The notes: generated from the sequence alone by a model not told the origin. A stretch of 64,000 nt of DNA from Bacteroidales bacterium H3 (GCA_001701135.1 DAAN01000014.1:62001-126000), one strand, 5' to 3'; shown: positions 16,166-26,335, numbered from the stretch's first letter. Numbers and translations are program-made.

Positions 16166-17290
16166 ATGAGAAGAGTCAGCAACAATATCCTTGTCGCCAT
16201 GTCGGCGGCGGCAGTGATGGCAACGGCCCTCGCCGGCTGCCATAAAAAGGCCGGCAGCGATGCCGCACCTCTGGAGCAGGTGTCGGTTGCCACCCCCGTG
16301 GTGGATTCACTTGTGCTCCGAAAAACCTATCCTGCCACTCTTGCCGCCGTGTCGTCGGCCGATGTGGTGGCTCGCGTCAACGGCACCATCACAAAAGTGC
16401 TGTTTGAGGATGGCCAGTATGTGACGGCGGGGCAGCCGCTCTACATTATCGAATCCTCGACCTATCTCGACGATGTAAATTCGGCGCAGGGCGCGCTGGA
16501 AACTGCTACCGCCGAACATGATTTCGCCGTGAAACAGGCTGCGGCGCTGGCCAAGGCTCTCGAGTCCGACGCCGTCTCGAAAATGGAGGTAATCCAGGCC
16601 GACAGCCGAGTGAAGCAGACCGAGGCCGCTATCCGCCAGGCCCGGGCAAGTCTGTCGACAGCACGCACCAATCTGGGATATTGCACGGTGCGTGCCCCGA
16701 TTTCGGGGCGTATATCCGAGAGTACCCTCGGCGCCGGTGCATATGTTGGCGGTGGTGTGCAGCCTCAGGTGCTGACCCGCGTCTATGGCGACAGGCAGCT
16801 TTACGTGATGTTTTCCGTGGAGACCGACCGCTTCCTTGAAATGCAGCACGGTCTAAAGGAGGATCTGCTTGACTACAACAACGTGCCGGTGACTTTCGGC
16901 GACACCATTGTCGGCACCTATCAGGGTAAACTCGACTATACGGCCCCGCATGTGAGCGAGTCGACAGGAACAGTGGTTCTCCGTCTGCTCATCGACAACC
17001 ACAAAGGTGAGCTGCGCAGCGGCATGTATTGCAACGTACATCTGCCGGTAGCTGTCGACACGGCAGCTATCCTTATCCGCGATGCTTCGATCAGCACCGA
17101 CCAGTTGGGAAAATTCGTGTATCTGGTCAATGATTCCGACAAGGTGGTCTATACGCCCATTCAGACCGGCGACCTCTATAATGACACTCTCCGTATAGTC
17201 AGCAAAGGCCTCACTCCCCGCGACCGCTATGTGACCACCGCCCTGATGAAGGTGCGCGACGGCATGAAAGTCAAGCCCGTCAACAACTGA
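16166..17290 (+). CDS. RND efflux membrane-fusion lipoprotein
   Basis: Periplasmic adaptor (AcrA/MexA type) linking the inner-membrane pump to the outer-membrane channel, 374 residues. A lipoprotein signal ends in lipobox LAGC with Cys25. The biotinyl-lipoyl domain appears as VVARVNGTITKVLFEDGQYVTAGQPLY and its return strand LGYCTVRAPISGRISEST, flanking an alpha hairpin rich in Ala, Glu and Gln (about residues 100-165); the beta-barrel and membrane-proximal domains follow. The length is normal. It begins 28 bp after the palindromic repeat and 30 bp before the pump gene. Confidence 0.93.
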   Translation: MRRVSNNILVAMSAAAVMATALAGCHKKAGSDAAPLEQVSVATPVVDSLVLRKTYPATLAAVSSADVVARVNGTITKVLFEDGQYVTAGQPLYIIESSTYLDDVNSAQGALETATAEHDFAVKQAAALAKALESDAVSKMEVIQADSRVKQTEAAIRQARASLSTARTNLGYCTVRAPISGRISESTLGAGAYVGGGVQPQVLTRVYGDRQLYVMFSVETDRFLEMQHGLKEDLLDYNNVPVTFGDTIVGTYQGKLDYTAPHVSESTGTVVLRLLIDNHKGELRSGMYCNVHLPVAVDTAAILIRDASISTDQLGKFVYLVNDSDKVVYTPIQTGDLYNDTLRIVSKGLTPRDRYVTTALMKVRDGMKVKPVNN

Positions 17291-17320
17291 TACTCCGTCA
17301 ATTACCGATACCTGCCAACT

Positions 17321-20300
17321 ATGTTTTCACGATTTTTTATCGACCGGCCCATTTTTGCCACGGTTCTTGCCATAATAATGATTATGGCCGGTGTCATCAC
17401 GGTGAAGACGCTGCCGATCGCCCAATATCCCGACATCACGCCTCCCACGGTGCGTCTCAACGCCACTTATCCGGGCGCCGATGCCACTACCGTGGCCGAG
17501 ACCGTCGGTGTCCCCATCGAGGAGGCTGTCAACGGCGTAGAGGGGATGATGTACATGAGTTCCAACTCGTCGGACGGCAGCTATGATCTAACCATCACAT
17601 TCCAGAACGGTGTCGACATCGACGACGCCACCATCAAAGTGCAGAATCTGGTCAACCAGGCCTCGCCTCAGTTGCCGTCGGCGGTGACACGGCAGGGGAT
17701 AAATGTGATGTCGGAGTCCTCGGATATTTTGCTCTTCGTGGCTCTGCAGGGCGACGAACGTTACAGCGCCCTCTATCTCACCAACTACGCTCAGCTCCAC
17801 ATCGTCGATGCAATCAGCCGTCTTGATGGAGTCGGAGGAGTCAATGCTTTCGGCGGTGGCGAATACTCGATGCGGATATGGCTCGACCCTGAAGCCATGC
17901 GCATCCGCGGCGTCACACCGTCGGATGTGGCGGCTGCAATAGAATCACAGAATATGGAGGTGTCGGCTGGCTCGGTCGGTGCTCCGCCGGTGTCACAGGC
18001 CACCTCGTTTCAGTATACACTCACATCGAAGGGAAGACTCACGACGCCCGAGCAGTTCGGTGATATAATTCTGCGCACCGGCAGCGACGGATCTGTGCTT
18101 CGTCTGAAAGATGTGGCCGATGTGCAGTTGAGTAGCAATTCCTACGGTAACACCAGCCGTGTCTCAGGTCGTGAGGCAGGCCTGCTCGGCATCATGCAGC
18201 GTCCGTCGGCCAATGCTCTCGATGTGGCTCACGCTGTGGAAAATGAGCTTGAGAAACTAAAGCCCTATTTCCCTCCCGGAGTGGATTACCGCATACTGAT
18301 GAATACCACCGACGTGATCACCGAATCGGTCGACGAGGTGCTTGTCACCTTTGTTGAAACCACGCTGATTGTGATGGTGGTTATCCTGTTCTTCCTCCAG
18401 AGCTGGCGGGCTGTGATAATCCCGATGCTCACCATCCCGGTGTCGCTTATCGCCACATTCGCGGTGATGAAACTGTTGGGTTTCACCATTAACACTCTGA
18501 CCCTGTTCGGTCTGGTGCTCGCCATAGCCATTGTTGTCGATGACGCCATAGTGGTGGTGGAGGATTGTGCCCGGTTGGTGCAGGAAGGGGTGCTGTCGCC
18601 CCGCGATGCGGCGAGAAAGGCCATGACCGAACTGACCGGTCCTGTGGTCGGCGAGGTGCTGGTGTTGCTGTCGGTGTTCATCCCCACGGCGTTTATTTCC
18701 GGAATCACAGGCGAGCTTTACAAACAGTTCGCGCTCACAATCGCGGTCTCCACAGCATTTTCAGGCTTCAACGCCCTCACATTCACCCCGGCCATGTGCG
18801 CGCTGTTTCTGCGAAAAAAGAAACCGTCGGGCTTCATCCTTTTCAGGTGGTTCAACACCGGCTGGGGCGCCACGGTGAAACTCTACACCGACATGATCGG
18901 ACGTCTGTTGCGCCGGCCATGGATGGCGATAGGAATCTATGTGGTTCTGTGCGTTGTGGCTTTCTGGGCTTTTGTGAAGTGGCCGACCAGTTATATACCT
19001 CAGGAGGATATGGGGCACTTCATGGTATCGGTGCAGCTGCCCACCTCGGCGTCGCTCGAGCGCACTGATGCGGCGGTGGCTAAAGTGTCGAAAATTATCG
19101 GTACCATGCCGCAGGTCGACGATGTGATTGAAATATCGGGGTACTCTTTCATGGGTGGGAGCGGCAGCAACTTCGGCTCGCTGTTTGTCACTCTGAAACC
19201 CTGGAAGGAGCGTCACGGACGGAAGAATTCAGTGTTTGCCGTTGTCGATGCCGTCAACCGTGAATGCGCCTCTGTGCAGGAGGCGAGCGTCTTTGCAGTC
19301 AATCCGCCGGCCATCGCGGGTCTCGGTATGTCGTCGGGTCTGGAGATGCAGCTCCTCGACATAAATTCGCGCGGAGCCACCCAGATGGCTAAAGCGCTCG
19401 ACGACATCATTGTCGCCGCCGAAAAGGATCCGCGAATTGCATCGGTGCGTTCGCTTTATCAGGGCGAGGTGCCGCAATACCGGGTGAAGATCGACCGCGA
19501 CCGCGTGGAGATGCTCGGTCTCGACCTGAGCGCCATATATTCGGCATTAGCAAGCTACATGGGGGGTACCTATGTCAACGACTTTGTGGAATTCGGACGT
19601 GTATATCAGGTGAATATCAGTGCGCTTGCATCGGCGCGGGCCGACGTCTCCGACATCCTCAGCCTCTCGGTGCGCAACGCCGCGGGCGATATGGTGCCAT
19701 TCTCGGCTTTCGCCACTATGGAACAGGTGATGGGTTCTGCCTCGGTCAACCGCTATAACATGTATGAGACGGCGGCTCTGACGGCAACTCCGGCAGAGGG
19801 CGTAAGCTCGTCGGAGGGTATCAGGGCCATGGAGGAGATTGTCAACACCGCCGGCGGCGGCAACTATGGTTATGCATGGACCGGCGAGGCTTATCAGGAG
19901 ACTCAGGCGGGCACAACCATCACCACCGTGCTGCTGTTTGCAATCATCGTAACCATTCTGGTGCTGGCGGCCCAGTATGAGAGCTGGACCGACCCGCTTG
20001 CCGTGGTGATTTCGATGCCGACAGCTATCCTCGGCACCATCTTCGGCTGTCTGTGTATGAATCAGTCTATTTCCATCTACACTCAGATCGGTATAATACT
20101 GCTTCTGGGACTGTCGGCCAAAAATGCCATCCTCATTGTGGAGTACGCCATGGACTACCGCAAGCAGGGATTGACGGTTCGTGAGGCGGCATTCAAGGGT
20201 GGCATGGTGCGTTTCCGCCCGATCATGATGACGGCCCTGGCATTTGTGTTCGGCGTGATGCCTATGCTGTTTGCCACCGGTGCCGGTGCCGAGAGCCGTG

Positions 20301-20500
20301 TGAGCCTCGGCACGGCGGTAGTATTCGGCATGGCGGTCAATGCCATCATAGGCACATTGTTTGTACCCAATTTCTGGGAGCTGTTTCAGAATTTCAATGA
20401 GAAATATCTCTCGAATTTGTTTAAGGATGCCGACACACCGGGCAGGGACGGTTCTCCATCTGCCGGAGATGCCTCTGTCGGAAAACCTCATGACATGTGA
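17321..20500 (+). CDS. RND efflux pump, HAE1 (AcrB-like) family
   Basis: Proton-driven inner-membrane transporter that expels hydrophobic compounds, 1059 residues, full length. The N-terminus [18 protein letters not shown] is the HAE1 signature. Twelve transmembrane segments in the usual 1+5+1+5 order surround two large periplasmic loops. The proton-relay pair Asp407-Asp408 in TM4 ([13 protein letters not shown]) is intact and the TM10 Lys is found in [15 protein letters not shown]. It is the last gene of the efflux operon and a stem-loop follows at 20557-20598. The substrate range cannot be predicted; bile acids and antimicrobial compounds are usual for gut members. Confidence 0.95.
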   Translation: MFSRFFIDRPIFATVLAIIMIMAGVITVKTLPIAQYPDITPPTVRLNATYPGADATTVAETVGVPIEEAVNGVEGMMYMSSNSSDGSYDLTITFQNGVDIDDATIKVQNLVNQASPQLPSAVTRQGINVMSESSDILLFVALQGDERYSALYLTNYAQLHIVDAISRLDGVGGVNAFGGGEYSMRIWLDPEAMRIRGVTPSDVAAAIESQNMEVSAGSVGAPPVSQATSFQYTLTSKGRLTTPEQFGDIILRTGSDGSVLRLKDVADVQLSSNSYGNTSRVSGREAGLLGIMQRPSANALDVAHAVENELEKLKPYFPPGVDYRILMNTTDVITESVDEVLVTFVETTLIVMVVILFFLQSWRAVIIPMLTIPVSLIATFAVMKLLGFTINTLTLFGLVLAIAIVVDDAIVVVEDCARLVQEGVLSPRDAARKAMTELTGPVVGEVLVLLSVFIPTAFISGITGELYKQFALTIAVSTAFSGFNALTFTPAMCALFLRKKKPSGFILFRWFNTGWGATVKLYTDMIGRLLRRPWMAIGIYVVLCVVAFWAFVKWPTSYIPQEDMGHFMVSVQLPTSASLERTDAAVAKVSKIIGTMPQVDDVIEISGYSFMGGSGSNFGSLFVTLKPWKERHGRKNSVFAVVDAVNRECASVQEASVFAVNPPAIAGLGMSSGLEMQLLDINSRGATQMAKALDDIIVAAEKDPRIASVRSLYQGEVPQYRVKIDRDRVEMLGLDLSAIYSALASYMGGTYVNDFVEFGRVYQVNISALASARADVSDILSLSVRNAAGDMVPFSAFATMEQVMGSASVNRYNMYETAALTATPAEGVSSSEGIRAMEEIVNTAGGGNYGYAWTGEAYQETQAGTTITTVLLFAIIVTILVLAAQYESWTDPLAVVISMPTAILGTIFGCLCMNQSISIYTQIGIILLLGLSAKNAILIVEYAMDYRKQGLTVREAAFKGGMVRFRPIMMTALAFVFGVMPMLFATGAGAESRVSLGTAVVFGMAVNAIIGTLFVPNFWELFQNFNEKYLSNLFKDADTPGRDGSPSAGDASVGKPHDM

Positions 20501-20556
20501 TTTCAGAAACGTATTCGTGGCATCAAACAGGTTTTTAGCATTTTTATTCTGATTTT

Positions 20557-20598
20557 AACACACGCGGGGCGCAACCAAATGCGTCCCGCATGTGTTTC
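20557..20598 (+). terminator. Hairpin after the efflux operon
   Basis: AACACA, GCGGG and CGCA on the left pair with TGCG, CCCGC and TGTGTT on the right, giving about 15 paired bases with two single mismatches. The T-run is short, so termination may be partial and the thioredoxin gene could be reached by read-through. Confidence 0.65.
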
Positions 20599-20634
20599 AG
20601 AATAAAAACTCCTGTAACTTAAACGCTATTGATT

Positions 20635-20943
20635 ATGGATTACAACGATATTGTCAACAGTTCGCACGACGTGCTTGTGGAATTCTATGCCTCCTGGTGC
20701 CCTCACTGCCAGCACATGATGCCGATTGTGGCCCAGATCAAGGAACTGCTCAGCGATCATCTCGATGTGGTGCAGTTCGACATCGACGACTATTCGCGTT
20801 TCGCCTCGGAAGCAGGGGTGAGCAGCGTGCCCACTTTCATCCTTTATCAGGATGGCAAGGAGATATGGCGCCAGACCGGCGAAATGACCGGCGAGGCTCT
20901 TCTTACCTCCATGCAGGAGAAGCTGCAGGCCATCGGTAATTAG
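20635..20943 (+). CDS. Thioredoxin-fold protein with a CPHC active site
   Basis: A 102-residue thioredoxin-fold oxidoreductase. The active site is CPHC at residues 22-25 (WCPHC) instead of the thioredoxin CGPC; CPHC is the site of the oxidising enzyme DsbA in E. coli. The cis-Pro loop is present in SSVPTFILY. The ATG at 20635 is preferred over a TTG two codons upstream; an in-frame TAA at 20620 rules out any longer N-terminus, so there is no signal peptide and the protein should be cytoplasmic. It lies 42 bp upstream of a VKOR-like gene, the kind of partner that reoxidises DsbA-type proteins. The mismatch in compartment is discussed in the findings. Confidence 0.85.
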   Translation: MDYNDIVNSSHDVLVEFYASWCPHCQHMMPIVAQIKELLSDHLDVVQFDIDDYSRFASEAGVSSVPTFILYQDGKEIWRQTGEMTGEALLTSMQEKLQAIGN

Positions 20944-20985
20944 TGCTACAAGCAAGTTTAACCAGTTCTAAATCTCGCCGTAGAT

Positions 20986-22005
20986 ATGCGCGAACCCGTT
21001 CTATTCACCGATTTGCTTAGCGTGCTGCATGTGCCGCATACCTATGAATACAGTGTGCGACGTTTCACGACTATGCCTTTTCTGTCGCTATTCGGATTGT
21101 CGAAGCTGCTTCAGGAATATGGTGTGGATAGCGCGGGTTACAAGCTTGCCGACTCCTCGCAGATTACTTCGATAAAGCCTCCGTTTCTATTGCAGACCCG
21201 CCGTGGATTTGTGATTGTCAGCGACATACGCAGCGACGGGAGCGTCAAGTATCTGACCGAAGGGGTTGAAGAGTGCATCCCCGGCGATGCCTTGGCCAAA
21301 GCTTCCACGGGAGTGGTGATGACGTTGCAACCCGCGCATGACGCCGCAGAGCCATCCTACGGCGCACATCGGCTGCTCGAGATCGCGGGGGTGGCAAAGC
21401 GCTGGATTCTCGCCGCGGGTGTGCTGATGCTTTTCGCCTATTTCTTTATCACGCGCGGATTCTATGCAAGCTGGTCAGGCACGCTATTGTGTCTGTTCAA
21501 TCTTGCAGGACTTGCCCTGAGTTTCCTGTTGATGAAAAAGTCGACAGGTTTCAAGAGCCGCCACGGCGACCGTTTTTGTGGTGTACTTGAAGCCGGCGGG
21601 TGCGACAACATTCTGAAAATGAAGTCGTCGACATTCTTTGGTATTTTCTCATGGGCGGAGGTGGGGATGACATATTTCTCCGTTTCGCTGTCAGTGCTGA
21701 TGCTCTTCCCGGAATACACCGGCTATCTGGCGCTGTATAATCTCTGTTGCCTGCCATTCACCTGCTGGAGTATATGGTATCAGAAATTCAGGGCGCATCA
21801 CTGGTGCACCCTCTGTGTGAGCGTTCAGGCCACGCTCTGGTGCCTCTTCTTCTGTTACTTGAGCGGCGGATGGCTTCACCGGATGTTTCCGCTTAAGCTG
21901 CAGTTTTTCGTCATCGGTGTACTCTATGTGACTACTCTGATGTTTCTGAACCGCATCTCCGATACATTTAAACGCATCAACAACAGATCCAATCCCTATG
22001 CCTGA
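20986..22005 (+). CDS. VKOR-domain membrane protein with C39-like N-terminus
   Basis: A 339-residue membrane protein. Residues 1-110 resemble the peptidase C39 fold (FLSLFGLSKLLQEYGV) but lack the catalytic Cys, so the domain is probably a non-catalytic binder. The C-terminal vitamin K epoxide reductase domain (about 135-325) has several membrane helices and all redox Cys: a Cys198-x7-Cys206 pair in the loop, Ser214/215 following, and the CTLC motif at 274-277. VKOR proteins pass electrons from periplasmic disulfide-forming proteins to quinones, in place of DsbB. Many Bacteroidales homologues carry a fused C-terminal thioredoxin; here none is fused and a separate CPHC protein is encoded 42 bp upstream. 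Confidence 0.82.
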   Translation: MREPVLFTDLLSVLHVPHTYEYSVRRFTTMPFLSLFGLSKLLQEYGVDSAGYKLADSSQITSIKPPFLLQTRRGFVIVSDIRSDGSVKYLTEGVEECIPGDALAKASTGVVMTLQPAHDAAEPSYGAHRLLEIAGVAKRWILAAGVLMLFAYFFITRGFYASWSGTLLCLFNLAGLALSFLLMKKSTGFKSRHGDRFCGVLEAGGCDNILKMKSSTFFGIFSWAEVGMTYFSVSLSVLMLFPEYTGYLALYNLCCLPFTCWSIWYQKFRAHHWCTLCVSVQATLWCLFFCYLSGGWLHRMFPLKLQFFVIGVLYVTTLMFLNRISDTFKRINNRSNPYA

Positions 22006-22219
22006 TTCCTCAAACCTACATAAAACATCATCAGCACCGGCTCCTTCCTTATCGGCGACCGAGTCTGCAATGCCGTCGTCGGCCCAACGGCTGACGCCAT
22101 TGCAGATGAACTCGGTTCATTTCTCCGGAAAACACACCCTCCTGACCCCGGCTCTGCTATCCTCCCGATCAGTTCCTTCCTGACCCCGATTGGCATTGCC
22201 GGCCTCTCCCTGAAAGCGC

Positions 22220-23530
22220 TTATTTTTTGCGTTGCTTTTCAAGTTGTCGGAGTTTCAGTTCGTTCCAGTGCATCTTTGTGTTTTTGTGGAATTTGTATTG
22301 CGAGATGCCTGTAAGTGTTTTTAGTATCGACAGCGCTCTGTTGCCTATCCTGAAATTTTTGCTTCCGTAATTCGAGTCGAAATAGAGGCTGACCAGTCTC
22401 TGATCCGGGGCGACGTCGAGACGCACTTGCTCTTTGTCAAGAAGATTAACCCTTGCTATAAGATTCTCTACCTCTTCCGACAAAGGGGGCGCCTCCAACG
22501 GTTCAAAGATTGCGATTTCGTTGTCGCCGAAGTCGCGTCTGTCCCATTTCTTTGCTTCTTTCACGGTGATATACTCTTTGTCAAGAATATAAATATCAGC
22601 CTGAGTGTCAACAAAGAAAGGTTCGTTAACCTTGTTGAACCGGAACATGTCATGACCTCGGCCGTTTGATTCAATCGAGATGGAATAGCCGTCGAGGTCA
22701 AGAGGGGAGACAGTGTCTCCGGCTATGTTGCTGTAGTTGAAAGTCAATTCAAACTTCTCATATTCGAGATTGTGTCTGAAAAATCCCTTGAGCCCAGGTA
22801 CCCATTTCCGGCTTGCCGTGTCAGCAAGAACGTCAATGTCAAGAGCGATCTTGTTGTCGTCTCTGCTCCATGTCTCGGTGCGTCCGAATTTGCCATAAAG
22901 AGTGTCGGTTGATAGGCTGTTTTCGACCAGCCGCGACGGAATGGTTACTGTTGAAGGTATACCTACCCAGTCAGACCATGAGAAATGATTCTGATTGGTG
23001 TCGCTGACACTGTCGAGGCCATTCTGATTTGTAAACCGGTAGTATGACTTGCATGAAAGTATTCTTGGTGAAGACCATCCTTTGAAATTCACTTTCTTGT
23101 CGGTCGGCAGCATGTAATCGACCATTTTTTCTCTGAAGAGAAACACGGTGTCGGTGTATGTGGTCAGTGTGGAATAGTCTCTGACGTAAGCCAATATGTG
23201 CAGCATCCGCTTTCCGCGTGTTTCTACAGTTACTTCGGGCAACTCTGCCATGCTCCCGGTAAGAAAGACGGTATCCCTGACGCCGAACATCACAGTGCTG
23301 TCGTCATATCCGAGGTAACTTATTGTAATGGGATAAAGATTACGCTCGATAACGGGCACCCCGCCTCTTTTGTCGCTTAACCCGATCGGGTTGCCGTCCC
23401 GGTCATATATCGTGGCGTTGGGCAATGGAATGTGAGTGACCGAGTCCGCGACAATCACACTATATTCCTTAGCCCCCATGGCAATGATGGAGAACAATAA
23501 CAATATAGTTGACAAAGCCTTGCGAATCAT
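22220..23530 (-). CDS. Exported protein with carboxypeptidase-regulatory-like domain
   Basis: A 436-residue exported protein of unknown function. The start chosen (complement of 23528-23530) gives a signal peptide MIRKALSTILLLFSIIAMGA; the longer frame upstream would run through the promoter region. Residues about 21-95 form a carboxypeptidase-regulatory-like beta sandwich (SVTHIPLPNATIYDRDGNPIGLSDKRGG), common at the N-terminus of Bacteroidota outer-membrane proteins. The remainder is charged and beta-rich with no motif I recognise. It is divergent from dnaG. Similar two-part proteins in Bacteroidales are annotated only as carboxypeptidase-like regulatory domain proteins. Confidence 0.7.
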   Translation of the reverse strand: MIRKALSTILLLFSIIAMGAKEYSVIVADSVTHIPLPNATIYDRDGNPIGLSDKRGGVPVIERNLYPITISYLGYDDSTVMFGVRDTVFLTGSMAELPEVTVETRGKRMLHILAYVRDYSTLTTYTDTVFLFREKMVDYMLPTDKKVNFKGWSSPRILSCKSYYRFTNQNGLDSVSDTNQNHFSWSDWVGIPSTVTIPSRLVENSLSTDTLYGKFGRTETWSRDDNKIALDIDVLADTASRKWVPGLKGFFRHNLEYEKFELTFNYSNIAGDTVSPLDLDGYSISIESNGRGHDMFRFNKVNEPFFVDTQADIYILDKEYITVKEAKKWDRRDFGDNEIAIFEPLEAPPLSEEVENLIARVNLLDKEQVRLDVAPDQRLVSLYFDSNYGSKNFRIGNRALSILKTLTGISQYKFHKNTKMHWNELKLRQLEKQRKK

Positions 23531-23565
23531 CGGGATAATATTATTTGGTAATATTGTTTGGCAAC

Positions 23566-23596
23566 CAAAATTAGGGAAAATTTTGGTTGCAACAAA
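23566..23596 (-). promoter_or_regulatory. Promoter of the exported-protein gene
   Basis: On the minus strand TTTG (complement of 23593-23596), 19 bp, then TAATTTTG (complement of 23566-23573) match the Bacteroidota consensus exactly. The predicted start lies near 23559, giving a leader of about 30 nt to the ATG at 23530. Confidence 0.75.
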
Positions 23597-23627
23597 ACCT
23601 TGCCCTCTTTTTCTCGGAAAAATTGTG

Positions 23628-23635
23628 TAACTTTG
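23628..23635 (+). promoter_or_regulatory. dnaG -7 box with near-leaderless spacing
   Basis: TAACTTTG at 23628-23635 is a good -7 box, although no TTTG lies at the expected -33 position. The transcript would start near 23640-23642, only a few bases before the dnaG ATG at 23646, so the mRNA may be almost leaderless. Confidence 0.55.
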
Positions 23636-23645
23636 TGTGTTACTT

Positions 23646-25976
23646 ATGCCCAGAAAATCGGTAATCGACAGAGAAACTGTCCAGAGAATACTCGATACCG
23701 CCAATATTGTGGAAGTGGTGTCGGACTTCGTGAGCCTCAAGCGTCGCGGAGCCAACTATATCGGTCTGTGCCCGTTTCACAACGAGCGCACGCCATCGTT
23801 CTCTGTGTCGCCGGCCAAGGGTATCTGCAAATGTTTCAGCTGCGGCAAAGGTGGCAGCGCGGTGAATTTCATCATGGAGCATGAGCAGATGACCTACTGG
23901 GAGGCGCTCCGCTATCTTGCCCGCAAGTATCATATCGAAATTCAGGAGCATGAGCTTACCGACGAGGAGCGCCGCGAACAGTCGGAACGTCAGACCCTTC
24001 TGTCGGTCAACGAGTTTGCAATGAAGCACTTCGAGGAGCGGATGAAGCAGACCGACGAGGGGCGCGATGTCGGCCTGGCTTATTTCCGTCACCGCGGCAT
24101 CAGCGACGCCGCCATCGAGCGGTTTCATCTCGGTTTTTCGTTGGAGAAACGCGACGATCTGGCGCTCGCTGCTCAAAAGGCCGGCTATCCCCGCGAGGCA
24201 TTGCTCAAGACCGGGTTGTGTTTCGCCACGGAGCAGGGTGAGTTGCGCGACCGTTTCCGTGGTCGCGTGATCTACCCGGTTCACACCATCGCCGGCAAGG
24301 TGGTGGCCTTCGGTGGCCGTATTCTCACCAACGACAAGAAGCTCGCAAAATATGTAAACTCTCCGGAGAGCGCAATCTACTCCAAGAGCCGCGAACTCTA
24401 CGGACTCTATCAGGCCAAACGCTCCATTGTCAACAAAAACAAGTGTATACTTGTGGAGGGCTACATGGATGTTATCTCCATGAGTCAGAGTGGTATAGAG
24501 AATGTGGTAGCCTCGTCGGGAACCTCGCTTACGCAGGGGCAGACACGGCTTATACATCGTTTCACCGACAATGTGACGGTGATCTACGACTCTGATGCCG
24601 CAGGCATAAAGGCTTCGTTGCGAGGTATCGACATACTGCTTGCCGAGGGACTCGACATTAAGGTGCTCCTGCTTCCCGACGGTGATGATCCCGACTCATT
24701 CGCCCAGACTCACACGACAGAGGAGGTGGAGGCCTATATGGCGGCAAATGAGGTAGACTTCATCCGGTTCAAGACCGATATCCTTCTTAAAGATGCCGCC
24801 AACGACCCCATCGCACGCGCCAAAGCAGTGGCAAATATCGTGGGGTCAATCGCCGTGATTCCCGAGGAGCTAAAACGCAACGAATATATCCGCGAGTGTT
24901 CGCAGCGTTTTCTGATAGATGACGCTATGCTCACCCGGCAGGTGGCCGTGGCCCGGACAAAGCGACTGGAGCAACTTGCCGAGGAGGAACGGCGGCGTGC
25001 CGCACGTGAAAGCATATCTAATCCTCCCGGCGGTGTGGTGCCACAGGCGCCTGCAACGGCCACTGACAACAAAACCGAAGATTTACCCCCTGTCGAACCT
25101 CCTGTCGATGACCATAGCGGGGATACTCAGACAGTTGCGGCAATGCAGCAGCCTACTGAGAACCAGTCGGGCGAGGATGACTATCGACAATTCCTCGACA
25201 AGACCGGCGAGGGCCACCGTGCCGCGGTGCTCGCTCCGCAGGAACGTGCGCTGATGCGTCTGGTGCTGAAATATGGCATGCTTTGTCTGGGCGAGGATTA
25301 CGGAACCGACGACAGCGGAGAGCCTATACGTGTCATCGACTATGTGGCCGATGATCTTGATCAGGATGGTCTCGGATTTGAGAATCCCGATCTTAGAATG
25401 GTGTATGAAGCCGCTCTGGAACTTCGCCGCACAGAATGGGACGACTATATCGCCGCCCGGCTTCCTCAGATAGAGGAGGCCCGGACAAAGCAGATCGAAG
25501 AGGGGAGAAAGCAGATCGCCGCCACAGCCCGGAATATGGAGGATATACGCAAGGAGGAGACTCTACTGGCCGAACGCGCCGACGCCGACAGCCGTGCGGC
25601 TCTGGTCGACGTGACCCGCAGTTTCCTGCAAAGCAGACTTTTATCGCATCCCGACGATACAATCCGCCAAATCGCCTCCGATCTTATTATCGATCGCCAT
25701 CAGCTCAGCAAAATCTATACGAAGAACAATGTGAAGATGGTCACCGACGAGGATCGCCTTGACGAGCTGGTGCCCCGCACCTTGCTTCAGCTGAAATATG
25801 ACATGGCCCGTTGCTTCTTTAATGAAATAACTGTGAAAATCAAACAGTTGCAGCAACAGCCTGATTACGACCTCGATGCCGTGCTCGACCTGATGCGCGA
25901 CCAGCAGCGCTGGCAGCAGTTCTGCGCCTCGCTGGCTACCCGCATCGGCGAGCGGGTCTATGAGCCGCTGCGCTGA
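23646..25976 (+). CDS. dnaG: DNA primase DnaG
   Basis: Makes RNA primers at the replication fork. The protein has 776 residues from the ATG at 23646; a GTG three codons earlier would overlap the promoter start. Domains in order: CHC2 zinc finger with Cys42, His45, Cys63 and Cys66; catalytic N-terminal core; TOPRIM with VEGYMDVISM and the metal-binding DSDAAG; a Pro/Thr/Gln-rich linker (about residues 455-520); and a helical C-terminal domain that would bind the DnaB helicase. It is longer than E. coli DnaG (581) mainly because of the linker and enlarged C-terminal part, as in other Bacteroidota. It is divergent from the exported-protein gene. Confidence 0.95.
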   Translation: MPRKSVIDRETVQRILDTANIVEVVSDFVSLKRRGANYIGLCPFHNERTPSFSVSPAKGICKCFSCGKGGSAVNFIMEHEQMTYWEALRYLARKYHIEIQEHELTDEERREQSERQTLLSVNEFAMKHFEERMKQTDEGRDVGLAYFRHRGISDAAIERFHLGFSLEKRDDLALAAQKAGYPREALLKTGLCFATEQGELRDRFRGRVIYPVHTIAGKVVAFGGRILTNDKKLAKYVNSPESAIYSKSRELYGLYQAKRSIVNKNKCILVEGYMDVISMSQSGIENVVASSGTSLTQGQTRLIHRFTDNVTVIYDSDAAGIKASLRGIDILLAEGLDIKVLLLPDGDDPDSFAQTHTTEEVEAYMAANEVDFIRFKTDILLKDAANDPIARAKAVANIVGSIAVIPEELKRNEYIRECSQRFLIDDAMLTRQVAVARTKRLEQLAEEERRRAARESISNPPGGVVPQAPATATDNKTEDLPPVEPPVDDHSGDTQTVAAMQQPTENQSGEDDYRQFLDKTGEGHRAAVLAPQERALMRLVLKYGMLCLGEDYGTDDSGEPIRVIDYVADDLDQDGLGFENPDLRMVYEAALELRRTEWDDYIAARLPQIEEARTKQIEEGRKQIAATARNMEDIRKEETLLAERADADSRAALVDVTRSFLQSRLLSHPDDTIRQIASDLIIDRHQLSKIYTKNNVKMVTDEDRLDELVPRTLLQLKYDMARCFFNEITVKIKQLQQQPDYDLDAVLDLMRDQQRWQQFCASLATRIGERVYEPLR

Positions 25977-26101
25977 CATGCGCGATTCTTGTCGCTTATA
26001 CGTTTTCCCGATAGCAGATATCGGAATTATCATCTGAATCAATCAAACGGAACCGGAGAATTGTTTGTTACTTTGCACGACAACAAAAAAGTGTAAAGAC
26101 G

Positions 26102-26335
26102 ATGAATAATGTATCTGTTCCCATGATTGTCTGGTTTGCCATCGCGTCGATTGCGGCGCTTATGCTGGTGATCCGTCTTGCCATGACTTTTATTAACAGC
26201 AAAAAACGCCGCCTGCAGCTGCGCCATATCATAGCAAAGCATCATATTATTGAAATCGGCGACGTACATGATGAATTTTATGTACCTGGCGACGAGGTAT
26301 TGCGAAAACTGCAGGAATATGACTCTGACCTCTGA
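26102..26335 (+). CDS. Small membrane protein of unknown function
   Basis: A 77-residue protein with one hydrophobic helix (about residues 7-28, VPMIVWFAIASIAALMLVIRL) followed by a basic patch (KKRRLQLR) and a short acidic cytoplasmic tail. No family was recognised. Its 3' end overlaps the start of the ThrE-like gene by 17 bp, which suggests translational coupling and perhaps a role in assembly or control of that exporter. A near-consensus -7 box (TTACTTTG) lies about 27 bp upstream. The open frame has codon use like its neighbours, so I take it as real. Confidence 0.6.
   Translation: MNNVSVPMIVWFAIASIAALMLVIRLAMTFINSKKRRLQLRHIIAKHHIIEIGDVHDEFYVPGDEVLRKLQEYDSDL

Noticed and set aside
19547..20491. 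314-codon open frame on the minus strand
   Set aside because: Antisense to the RND pump gene; no signal or motif.
26005..26027. Terminator after dnaG
   Set aside because: A short CGATA/TATCG stem exists but without a T-run or a stable GC core.
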